Shown here in pieces: positions 1 to 10,039 of a stretch of DNA of 64,000 bases. Position 1 is the first letter of the stretch; every line of letters begins with the position of its first letter. The translations under genes and the position numbers were made by a program. The DNA is from Batillaria attramentaria. Lineage: Eukaryota; Mollusca; Gastropoda; Batillariidae. The DNA is taken from contig JACVVK020000228.1 of NCBI GenBank assembly GCA_018292915.2, forward strand, positions 75,001 to 139,000, read 5' to 3'. The notes beneath the pieces were generated by a model. The model ran no database searches. It was not told the DNA's origin and worked only from the letters and a program-made list of their open reading frames with translations.

Positions 1-1
1 G

Positions 2-502
2 TTTGTTCTGCTTGCCACCAGTAACTCTATACTGATATGGAAACTGACGGTGTCTGTACGTAAAGCCCGAATGACACTGGCAGCAGGTCACACTCAGCGG
101 GTTGCGGATCGTGAAAAGAAAGCTTCGTCTGTTACAGTAACTCTTGTTGTCCTGTCAGTGACATTCTTATTGCTGACCTCTCCTTTTGCGATTGTGGTCG
201 TCTACATCAGTTATTTCGTTTCACTCGAGCAACGGCGAGATGAATCATTTATCGCCGTCATCAACATTTTCATGTTTGTGGGAAACATGACGTGGTACAG
301 CAATAGTGCAGTTAACTTTTATCTGTACTGCTTGACGGGGACAAAGTTCCGGAAAGAATTCCGGCGAATGATATGTTCATGTCTGCGTCCAGCTGATTCA
401 CTAAAGTCGGAACAACACTCCAGCACAAACATGACTCACATAAGTCAAAATTCAGAGCAATGCACTGACTCCAACGCAGAATTTGAAAATGATGAATTCT
501 GA
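2..502 (+). CDS. Class A GPCR, group A, 3' part (cut by window edge)
   Basis: The reading frame is open from base 2 to TGA at 500-502 and encodes the C-terminal half of a seven-transmembrane receptor: TM5 end (SNSILIWKL), intracellular loop 3, TM6 with its proline in LTSPF, extracellular loop 3, and TM7 with NSAVNFYLY followed by CLTGTKFRKEF. P7.50 is Phe, as in every paralogue here. ICSCL after TM7 offers cysteines for palmitoylation, and the tail is Ser/Thr-rich and ends ENDEF. It is nearly identical to genes 21112 and 32103 except across loop 3 and the top of TM7. The 5' part lies outside the window. As a class A receptor it should sit in the plasma membrane and signal through heterotrimeric G proteins; the ligand is unknown. 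Confidence 0.93.
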   Translation, partial: FVLLATSNSILIWKLTVSVRKARMTLAAGHTQRVADREKKASSVTVTLVVLSVTFLLLTSPFAIVVVYISYFVSLEQRRDESFIAVINIFMFVGNMTWYSNSAVNFYLYCLTGTKFRKEFRRMICSCLRPADSLKSEQHSSTNMTHISQNSEQCTDSNAEFENDEF

Positions 503-664
503 CTCTCTTGCTTCCCTTTCTCTCTCCCTGTGCTTACACGCTGAACTTATCCATCCCCCGTGAGCAGCAAAGCGTGTCGTAACCCCTTGGTGTATTTCTA
601 CCTTGTTTTGGACTTTTTTGGCGCCTTTGTGTGTGGCAGTATGCGTGTATGAGTTGATTCACAT

Positions 665-2228
665 TGTAACGTAAGGCGGTCTCACACTTTCACTCCGCTT
701 TCACATCACAGACATTCAGAAAGGCACGCATGCAAACGTCATCCACTCCCTTTGATACACACAAGCAAATAGTTATTCTTTTGACTGAGACCTTTTATAC
801 ACGAAAACAATCAGACAATCACACGAATTAATAAGTAATTTTAAGGCTTAATTACATTCACAGCTGAAAAACAGAAGCCTCCAATTTCACCAGCACATTG
901 GTTATTCAAAGGATATGTGCCTGGATATAAAATTTACTACAACGCGGACAAAACCACTGACTATACACAATTAGATGTGAAATGAATAAAGTGAAATAAA
1001 CAAGAAGAACTCAACAAGCTTGGTCGAAACGATGGTGTAGACTGGGTGAAGACTTGTTGGTCTTGGGTAGAAAATATGTACACTTGAGCCAGACGATTCC
1101 TCTGGGAATTCCGGGCGATTCAAATCTTTTCACCTTCTCCTGGAATGAGTGAAGGGAAGCACTTCTTCTGGAAGTGACTTGAATAATGCTGGACCGCAGA
1201 CACCTTCACAAATACGCTGAGGATGGTGTACCCCATCAGACTCAGGGATAGCTCCACCTGGACACGGCGCTCGACTGGATGGCTGCACGTGATCTCAAGG
1301 GAGACAAACACACGTCGCTGGCTTCAAGCTCCACAACGACGGGGCAGACAATAGTAGACAAACATGGTGTCGTGTACGCTGATCAGGCGGACATATTACA
1401 ATGCGGTCAGCTCACCGGGTCTCCGGCGTCGTTCCTGTACAATATTAACCCGTAATTACTACCACTATCTCGGATAGTATTTCTTCTCCATAAACTAACT
1501 TTGATCCTGAACAAAGTTCCATTTCAACAACAATAACATCTGACATCGATCTCGAAAGTTCCAGTTATGAATTGATATCAGAAATTATCAACAAATTCAC
1601 CTTCCAGTTACCAAGTACCTATACAATATCAAACAGTTCAAACTTATATCCTCATCATCAACCTCAAACCATATTCTCACAACTGATTCCTCACAAGAAT
1701 AAAGTTCAAAACATCCTACCAAAAATTCTCTCATTTAAATAACCATTTGAGAAGTCCAACATTCAGAACTAAATCAGATATACATCATAATAGCATCAAG
1801 TTACCCATAGGGTTACCAAACAATCCACTTGGTCTTGAAATAGACAAACAATATTCAAAAATCAAACATACCTGTAGCGCTATGGCATACGGAACACAAA
1901 GAAGCCGGGTGGGGAAAAAAGAGACCTGTTCCCTCCACCGGTCAATAGTAGGACTGCGCACAATCTTTGTCGCAATTGCTCACTTCGTAAGCTGACAACA
2001 ACTCACGTCTACTTGTGTTACAACAGTCTCTATTACAGAGTAAAACTCAAGCAACCGCTATAGCCGTGCATAGGCATTTTCCCGCACGTGAAAACGTTAG
2101 GTAGACTGGGATAAACTCCAGTACCGTACTACCTGTCTAAAACACTAGTTAACACTACACATGAAAATATACCCTTGAAAACGGCAAACACACAATCAAT
2201 GAAAACCCCTTAAATGCGGTTTGTCACA
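665..2228. mobile_element. LTR-like insertion (1.56 kb) with 5-bp target duplication
   Basis: Other copies of this GPCR 3' flank (near 22420 and 33400) read straight from 'gattcacat' into 'acccaca'. Here 1,564 bp interrupt that join. The insert begins TGTAAC and ends GTCACA, and it is flanked by CACAT at 660-664 and 2229-2233. TG...CA ends with a 5-bp duplication fit a solo LTR or a truncated LTR element. I see no convincing gag or pol reading frame inside. Orientation is undetermined. Confidence 0.6.
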
Positions 2229-3371
2229 CACATACCCACATTAACATGTCATCAAATGTTTAATTTACTGTCCGTGAGGGGTAAGTGGGTAGGTGGGTGG
2301 GTATGTTAAACCCTAAACACTCACCCACCCTATCCACAAACATTATTCTCGATCACGTCAAGTAAGCGCGACGACTGGTTCAGGGGAGGCGATAACGTTA
2401 GAAGGATGCAGTGACCTGAAGAGTTTTAGCCCCTGACATTGCGAATATATAGTTTCAAGGTGGCGACAGGAAGCGTGGAAAATCTGACGGAAAAGCATAA
2501 AAGGATTATCTTGGCTCATATGATGAGTTTTCCGATGAAGATCCAGTAGAAAGCATAGGGTCAAACATAGCCTGTTTCACGACAACGATAGCTTCTCAGT
2601 TGTCTCGATTCATTTAAGATGCCAATTAAAGAGACTTACGTCCCTTGATGCTTCTTCGCCGCAGAGTTGTATAAGCTAAGTAACCAATCTCTTTCGGGGA
2701 AACGATGCTGACAGTGCCGTCTACCACAGGTGAATCGTGCAGATACTGCACCATCACAGAATATCAAATGTACACATAGTACCAGCCAAACGATTAATAA
2801 AATAAAACTTGAAAACTTGAAACGGATGATATAAGGTATACGATGCGTCTATTCAGGGACCTTTTTCGTCGGTAAATGCATCAACATTAAAAAAAAAAAA
2901 AAAAAAACAAATGCCGTTGTAAAGTTTGAAGCGGATCAAAATTGCCACGATCTTGGTAACACTGCTAGCTACCTTTCTCACCCGTTCACGAGCGTCACGA
3001 GCGCTCGCCGCCAACACATCGATTCCCACAGTCACCGGGCACAACGTCACAGAACAACAGCCTTGGGAAATGCTCAGCTGTGATGAGGCGTGTCTATAGC
3101 AACAGATGTAAATGTCACTGAGTGAGCTACCTGTTTACAGGAGAAAACTACAGCAAGCACAACGTACCAGACACAGTTTCCTTGTCGTTTGACTTCAAGC
3201 TCCCGTGTTTGTGATGGGGATGACTGTAACCTCTCTGTTTATGGGCGTATTGTGTAATTTATATTATTTTGTGTCATCAGATAGTAAGAGATTGTAAACT
3301 GTAAAGAGGTCTGTGCTAGAAATGCACTTTTCAATTAAAAAAACATGTATTGTCAAAGTGAAATGAAGTGA

Positions 3372-3415
<44 letters not shown>
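2229..3415. repeat. GPCR 3'-flank repeat, copy 1, ending in (GT)n
   Basis: This block, together with 503-664 before the LTR-like insert, recurs downstream of the group A genes at 12836, 22264 and 33255, and near 27780. Shared landmarks are the 'gggtaagtgggtaggtgggt' tract, 'gcgcgacgactggttcag', and 'agtaagagattgtaaactg'. It closes with (GT)n at 3374-3415, as do the copies near 23.5 and 28.6 kb. It reads as duplicated flank carried with the genes and contains a conserved minus-strand reading frame described separately. Confidence 0.75.
2640..2754 (-). CDS. Candidate minus-strand first coding exon, copy 1
   Basis: On the minus strand an ATG at 2754-2752 opens 38 codons that include SPKEIGYLAYTTLRRRSIKG and run into a consensus splice donor GTAAGT at 2639-2634. 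The same reading and the same donor are kept at 27903-28023. Differences between the two are few, and several are silent. The copy at 22.8 kb is degraded, and the one near 33.8 kb reaches a stop after a partly preserved reading. I do not recognise the protein and cannot see the next exon. It may instead be a relic of an exon duplicated with the flank. Confidence 0.3.
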
Positions 3416-3420
<5 letters not shown>

Positions 3421-4285
3421 CATTAAAAATATTCAAATTCAACAATTGCATAATATTATCTTCAAAATATTAACCTAATATCGCCATTCATCCATCAAAC
3501 ATTCATCTGTCTCGTAAAAAGAGCCACAATTGTACTTTTAACAAATCATAATTATATTAAATTTCATTCATTCTCTTGCACCGGTTATAATCATATCACG
3601 GAAAAAAATACAACCATGATAAATAATTTCCAGTTTCCTGAAATGCTAAAACAGAGATTACAGCTTAAGTTTAAAAACAATATTTTTCTCGTAAATCAAT
3701 TCTATAGCGATCTGTGAAAACCATTATATTGTAACTAGAGTAATAAATTAGTTTGCAAAATATTTTTTGCCACCGTCTGGTACTGACAATGAGCATTGTA
3801 CTCAACGCCATTACCTTTTATGTATACTTTAGTACACGACTGTTGTATAGTTTCCTACACAAAAACACGAATGTAGATTCAATAATTATTATCTCATAAT
3901 TTTGACATTCTTTCATATTTTTGCACTTCTATTTCCTATAAAGTCTGTCCGCTAACATCCTGTACATGGAGCTGACATTCCACTGGAACCGAATCGTTAG
4001 CCGACTGTTAGGAACTTCTGAAAATATCACACTTTGTCTGTAGTGCCTATGGTTCGGGTGGATGGCCAGTTTAAGTTTCATCGTGAAGTCATTTTGATTG
4101 CTACTTTTTTATTTTTATTTTTCAAAGTTTAGATGAGAGCGTAATGAAAAGACTAACACCCTCAAACTAGTTTCCTTATTTGTAGTCTGTTTTTACCCAT
4201 GACAATGAGTACAATGACGATTACGGTTAAAAATTGCCGATCAAAGTTATCTACGTAGACGGCAAGCTGGCAGAGAGACCAAAAG
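3416..4285. other. AT-rich intergenic stretch
   Basis: I see no coding region, RNA gene or recognisable mobile element here. The end of the stretch (about 4200 onward) is weakly similar to the upstream regions of genes 21112 and 32103 and probably belongs to the promoter of gene 4598. Confidence 0.5.
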
Positions 4286-4413
4286 TATATCAAACTCTGG
4301 TATCTAGGTAGGTTTCAGAACATCACGTCTGAATGTTTGTCGGCGTTCCGCCAATGAGACGTTGAGAACCCCTTCATAAACCACTCTACTTGTTTGAGAA
4401 ACTTCATGCAGAG
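4286..4413 (+). promoter_or_regulatory. Promoter and noncoding exon 1 of gene 4598, with short uORF
   Basis: A degenerate TATA box (tatatcaa, 4286-4293) follows 'agagaccaaaagtatat', which matches the intact TATA context upstream of genes 21112 and 32103. Downstream a short exon homologous to theirs ends at GAG|GTAAAT (donor GT at 4414-4415), and the first bases of the intron are also alike (aacacttgcacaa). An upstream ORF of 10 codons (4333-4365) starts where the paralogues start theirs. A possible acceptor is ttacaatcag at 4510-4519, but it would make an intron of only about 106 bp, so splicing in this copy is uncertain. Confidence 0.5.
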
Positions 4414-4597
4414 GTAAATTCATAACACTTGCACAACACTCATTGATGGTGGCTGGAGGTTCTGAGCTCTGCTTGAGGAAATCCAGGCAACAATAAGGTG
4501 ATTCTGTCGTTACAATCAGGATAATTATTTCACGCATCTGAAACGTGCTAATTCAATTGATTCGGAGGACACGAAACCACTTGTTCTGGAACTCAAA

Positions 4598-5749
4598 ATG
4601 AATCTGTCGTTTGAAAATGAAAATGTGACTGTGAGTGATAATATTTCCATGCCTGTCGTGAATTTCGACGATGAAAGGAATGCACTGGTGAAAACACTTC
4701 ACAGCGCCAGATATTTGATCAGGGTTATTCTGCCTCCACTGGTTCTCGTTCTTGGGACGTTTGGAAATGTGATGATCTGTGTCATTTTGTATAGAATGAG
4801 GTCAAGTAGAACAGCTATGAATTTCTACTTTCTTGTTCTGGCAATATCTGATACGTGTCTTTTGTACAGTGGTTTGTTTCAGATTTTCTTGTATCATGCA
4901 GTTGGAGTAGACATAGCAGACTTGAGCAGTTTCTCGTGCAAAATGACAGTATTTACTGTGTACACATCAACCGTCTTGTCCCCATGGCTACTGGTTGCTA
5001 TGACGGCACAGAGAGCTGCATCTGTTATTTGGCCACATCGAGTGAAAGTGATTTGTACGCGGAAATCATCACAGATATTTACGGTGACAATAATCTTATT
5101 TTTCTGTGCACTTCATTCCCATTTTCTGTACGGATTCGATTTACAGTACAGGAAAAATAGCACTTCACTCAATTGTGCCACTTGGTCTGATAAATACCGA
5201 GCTTTTTTGATGGACATTTGGTCACTAGTTGATCTTCTCATTTCTTCTTTTATTCCATTTACTCTTCTTGCTGTCAGCAACGCTGTGTTGCTATGGAAAT
5301 TGAGGGTATCTGTGCGAAAAGCCAACATGAACATGTCAACAGGTTATTCAGAGCGAGGTTCTGGTCGCAAAAAGAAAGTGTCGTCTGTAACAGTTACACT
5401 GGTTGTCCTGTCTGTAACATTTCTTCTTCTTTCAGGGCCATATGCAATGTTTCTCCTTTACGTTGCCTATTTCGTTCCTCGTGAAAGATATCAAGATGAC
5501 TTGTTTAAAGCAGTCGTAGATATTCTTTACACTGTTTTCCGTATAACGTGGTATTGTAACAGTGCTGTCAATTTTTACCTATATTGTTTAACAGGAACAA
5601 AGTTCAGAGAAAATTTCAAACGAATATTTGTCGGATCCGAACAACAGTTTTCTAGACAAGAATGTGATTCATCTACTAATACTCAATTCAGCAATATGTC
5701 TAAAAGTCAAGGTGTCAGCGTTACTGAATCGGCGGATGACAACTTCTAG
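4598..5749 (+). CDS. Class A orphan GPCR, group B (383 aa)
   Basis: An intact single-exon frame begins MNLSFEN. Glycosylation sites N2, N9 and N15 lie in the short extracellular N-terminus. Seven hydrophobic segments follow, with N57 (1.50) in TM1, D85 (2.50) in LAISD, Cys114 and Cys193 for the TM3-loop 2 disulfide, P220 (5.50) and P281 (6.50). The DRY position is Q138-R139-A140, followed by WPHR. The TM6 switch reads LSGP with no Trp, and TM7 reads NSAVNFYLY with Phe326 in place of P7.50. Loop 3 carries a basic RKKK. The tail ends ADDNF. The ATG was chosen because group B genes 50254 and 54495 begin with the same MNLSFEN. Membrane receptor coupling to G proteins is inferred from the fold; the ligand is unknown. 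Confidence 0.93.
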   Translation: MNLSFENENVTVSDNISMPVVNFDDERNALVKTLHSARYLIRVILPPLVLVLGTFGNVMICVILYRMRSSRTAMNFYFLVLAISDTCLLYSGLFQIFLYHAVGVDIADLSSFSCKMTVFTVYTSTVLSPWLLVAMTAQRAASVIWPHRVKVICTRKSSQIFTVTIILFFCALHSHFLYGFDLQYRKNSTSLNCATWSDKYRAFLMDIWSLVDLLISSFIPFTLLAVSNAVLLWKLRVSVRKANMNMSTGYSERGSGRKKKVSSVTVTLVVLSVTFLLLSGPYAMFLLYVAYFVPRERYQDDLFKAVVDILYTVFRITWYCNSAVNFYLYCLTGTKFRENFKRIFVGSEQQFSRQECDSSTNTQFSNMSKSQGVSVTESADDNF

Positions 5750-7875
5750 CATTTCTAAAGACTCTCTTCCACACCGGAAATCTAGGTGCGCCCCGTTCAT
5801 GGAGTGTCTTATTCACTGAAAACTAACAACAGAAAAAAACAACAATAACCAAGACTTAGACAGCTGACCGTGGAACGTTCCTGTTCAAACTACAGTGAAA
5901 GCACTTGCGGAAGACTGAGTCTAGAACTGACCCCCAAAAACAAACAAACAAAGAAAAGCAACAACAACAAAAACAAACAACAACAACACCACACCCAAAA
6001 CCCAGCAAATAACAACAACAACAACAAAACACTATCTTGCGCTTGTGCAATTGCAAGTGGGGTTTTGGTGAGCGGAGGACTTCAAAAAGGCCAGGTCACA
6101 CAATATTCTATGTTTGTTTGGGGTTGCCATCGCCGACGATTTTCGGCGAAAACTTTTTATTGAGCCACTATCACAGACAAACGACATTTATCTTTTTACC
6201 TCAGGACGTACGGACCTAACATATTTTATGACAGACGGTGTTCGCTGTCTTTTTGGTGCTCACTCAAAATCGATACTTTGATTTTTTCTTTCTTCTTTTA
6301 AACACGACAGGTCCTTCATTCCAAAAAATAATGATAATATTTCCTTTCACTGACGTAAGTATTTCTTAAATTCTCAGAAAGGATGTAAATGCCCGAGAAT
6401 TCCAAGCGAGATTACTTTTGACATTAGTGTCACATGAGGCTCCCGGGAGGTATATTTTAGATTAAGTTTCATACTCTGTCTTTTGCAGACCTCGTTTTTC
6501 TTTTTCGCTTTCATTCACCAAAACCTTCACCGTTGCCGAGACCGAAAGAACGATCAAAATAGTGTCTACTGTTGAATATAGTCAGGCCATTCGCTTACAG
6601 TTATGTTATTTCACCAAATTACATCAAACAAATTTCAATAACACACCCACTCACCCCCTCCCCTCCCCTCCCCGACCCCTAACCCCCTCACCCCCAAATC
6701 ATTAAATCAGTTAATCCTTCGGCTGACTTTCAACATAGTGCTTCAGGTTGCTTTCCCCATATCTACATAGTGATATGCTTGGTTCCAAATGACACTGTAG
6801 ATGAGCCTTTTGCGCATTCAAGGTTAGTTTGTCAGGTAAATGTCTGCAGGTAAATACATACCGTTTCTCGTTTTAGAATGGAAGTGACTGAAGTAAGTGA
6901 ACTAATTCTGTTAAAAATGGACACGGTCAATAATTATCTGGATGTTTAGGGTTTGGTTTTTTTTGTCAGAAATACAATATGTTAGCTGTAATGACGGAAT
7001 CAGCGTTTCGATATTGACGCCACAAAAGCTCATTGTGTATTTCGAAAACAACATTATGTTGACGTTATTTGTGATGAACGTGCAGCTTCGATACACAGAC
7101 AACCGTAACAACTCAACATTCTAGGGGTGTGCCAAAGTCTTTAGAAAGGCGCTGTAAAACAACAACCGGTAAACGTATCTTTGCAAAACTTCTAAGATAT
7201 CGGCGACACACGTATCGCTGCTACAAGCAGTGCAGTCTTTTGCTTGCTTGCATAAACATTTTATTCATTCAAGATGGACCGATCTTTCCTCAGCCACGCA
7301 CTGTAGATGGGGCCGATCTGTGAGGTTCAGAAAAAAAAAATCATAAAAAATAACAAAACAAGATACAGACTTGAATTTTTCAGGATAATTTGATGACTTA
7401 ATTTTCAACTTCAACTTCGATGACAATTTCAACTTTCAATCTGAACTATCTTTGTTGTTTGTCATGTTGTAAAATAAAAAAAAAAATAAAAAAATCACGA
7501 TCCGCATACGCGGCTGTTCTTTTGTAACGGATGTGCGCTCTCTTTTCCTCATGTCTCTGACCATTTCAGTGTGATGAATTATTTTGCGTATTACTTTGGC
7601 AAACATTTAGGTAGCTTTAGCAGTGATTCTCACACACAAACCCCTCTCAAACAACAAACCAACAACAATAACAAGAACCACAAAAAGATATTTACCACAA
7701 ACAAGCAAACAAACACACAAGCACGTGCAACAACACAGAAAACCCAACAAAAAACAGAAGGTACAACTAACAAACAAACATCAAGACCATCACCACCACC
7801 ACCACCACCAACAACAATAACAATAACAACAACAACTCCGGTACCGAATTAAGGTTTTGTCAGTTTTAGGTAAGT
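5750..7875. other. Intergenic, low-complexity A/C-rich tracts
   Basis: The 3' side of gene 4598 holds an (AAC)-rich tract at about 5935-6030 and another (CAA)/(CAC)-rich tract at about 7630-7845. No clear polyadenylation signal, gene or TE end is visible. Short reading frames across the tracts encode only Gln/Thr/His runs and are not credible genes. Confidence 0.5.
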
Positions 7876-7920
7876 TGTGTGTGTGTGTGTGTGAGTGTGT
7901 GTGTGTGTCATTCCGTGGTG

Positions 7921-7992
<72 letters not shown>

Positions 7993-7996
7993 CCGT

Positions 7997-8061
<65 letters not shown>
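7876..8061. repeat. (GT)n array punctuated by ATTCCGTG
   Basis: Long (GT)n runs are separated by 'cattccgtggtg' and 'ttattccgtggtg', and the array ends in 'ttattccgtgtccctt'. The copy at 38956-39330 has the same punctuation with more units. It forms the left edge of block B. Confidence 0.85.
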
Positions 8062-8062
<1 letters not shown>

Positions 8063-9294
8063 TTATTCCGTGTCCCTTAGTAAGCTAGAGTATGTGCGAC
8101 TTGTTTGTGTTGTAACTGTGACATGTTGTGTTGGAAGGAGAGCGATGGAGGAGGAAGGTACGCCGGTATGAATGCTCGGTGAATAAAAGAATCTTCGAAA
8201 ATACAAACGCTGTTTGTTCCGGTGCATGCAGCTGTGGACCTGTGAGATCTGTTGTACGTAACTGTAGGTTGAGCTAACGCATACGTAACAATATTAGCAT
8301 TGCTAAATGTGTGTACGTTCTGTGAGTTCTTGTATAATGAAGGTTTCTTCGCCGCGTGCTGCCAGCACCTCGCTAATTTGTCGCCGCCAACAGTACAAAT
8401 CAGAGCGGAAATGATCAATATCGTACATTTACGACGATAGTGAAGGCCGCTTACCATATATAGGAGGATGCACAGTACATTAATTGTGATATCAAAATAT
8501 TCTGTAAGGGGAGATCATTGACGATCGAAACAAGACAGAAACCGCAGGAGACCCTACCATACCAATACCAGTGGTATTTGCAAATCTTTATTCTGATTTA
8601 ACATTTTACCCCGTCGTAAGTTTCTGGACACGATGAGTGTGTCGCTCGCAACAATGTACGCGGCGTACTGTATTGCTATAACAGTACACGACTGTCACCA
8701 TTTCAGCCTGATCATGACGGAACAACACAGAACAGGCCACCTGTCAAGCCAAACCTATCATTTTCTGACATACCAGTCATGTCCCTTATCCATTCCCACA
8801 AACATAGGTTAAAATTAATGCACTTTCAGCACATCTGAAAATTTAAGGAAAACAAAGGAAATTTACGCCAATACTCTCACCCTCTTACTTACTGACCTTC
8901 TCCATTTGACCTGTATTATGTGACCAGTAGATCCGCCAATGCAGCATCTCCTCTTCCTGAATGAACTGTGATAATACTGGACTTGCCCACTTGACTCATC
9001 ACCTGCAGCAGGAGGTGACAGGCGAGCCTGAAGCCTTGCTGGCTCTTCTTTTCTCTGCACCCACATCTACAGAAAGGAATTACAGGAATGAACCCGTTCA
9101 ACATAATAGCTCTCTCTCTCTCTCTCTCTCTGTTGTATGCTTATCTTCAAACATATGTACACTTTCGTCTAGATAATAAACCATCCGGAATTCTGCACTC
9201 GACAAATTTATGTGACAGTCAATGTTAAATTTGTTCTGTGTTGCCGGTTGTAATATACCCCTAACCCTCCCCCCATCACCCCCCCCCCAAAAAA

Positions 9295-9326
<32 letters not shown>

Positions 9327-9715
9327 AATACACATAAAATAAATAAAAGATGCTAATTCTGAAAATCACATATTCATAAACAATACTTACACAGATTATA
9401 GCAAAGTAAGAAAAGGCTGTCACCCAAATCTATTAAGTGCACAACTACTTACAAATAATATCATATCATACCGTAATTGGTGCAATAAATTACTTTGAAT
9501 AATATGTGATTGTGATTTCGATAGTTCTACCTCGATCGTGCATCATAAACATAGTCATGTACCAGGAAACGGACAAACTACTACAAAGTTTATGTGCACC
9601 TTTTCTTTTCTCATATGTAAAAAAAAAAAAAAAAAAATCGTTGAAAATAAATCTCTTAGTACCAAATATAATACTGTCATGTATTGTATCACAAAAAAAA
9701 TGCTTCACCAAAGCA

Positions 9716-9775
<60 letters not shown>

Positions 9776-9834
9776 CGCGCTGAAAGTAACTTTTTGTAAT
9801 TTGCTTTACGTATTAATTATACTACACCGCTATT
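8062..9834. repeat. Block B, copy 1
   Basis: This about 1.8-kb non-coding block begins after the punctuated (GT)n array and passes through 'aaggtttcttcgccgcgtgc', a conserved 'cagcaggaggtgacag' section, a (CT)n run, a C-run and poly-A. It ends with 'gcttcaccaaagcatcacac', a (CA)n array (about 9717-9773) and 'tactacaccgctattgtccg'. Close copies lie at 14755, 39331 and 46371, with tails at 23560, 51985 and 58690. It encodes nothing recognisable. Divergence from the other copies begins at about 9838, next to the splice acceptor of gene 10040. Confidence 0.75.
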
Positions 9835-10039
9835 GTCCGCTGTTGCAGATCTGAACAAGGTAGTGGGACTGTTCGCTGTATGCTGTGCGGCCCTGCAGAG
9901 TTGGGATAATCACCACACGAAGACACGATCCTGCAAGACGTATCGCCGACGTTTCCTGAATGTTTTCATAAGTTTAACATTTAACTTATAGACCGAAAAG
10001 AACAGAACACGAACATAAATCCATCAGTTGTGATGCAAA
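9835..10039 (+). promoter_or_regulatory. Predicted 5'UTR of gene 10040 with splice acceptor
   Basis: 'gtccgctgttgcag' ends at 9848 and is followed by ATCTGAACAAGG. This resembles the acceptor upstream of gene 50254 (ccag, then ATTTGAACGAGG), which suggests a shared 5' intron. No upstream exon could be picked out. Confidence 0.4.

Noticed and set aside
9490..9799. Frames of Thr/His or Cys/Val repeats over (CA)n arrays
   Set aside because: Microsatellite translation, with no other coding signal; the same holds at 16189-16419, 23432-23894, 34323-34679, 41010-41261 and 55896-56215.
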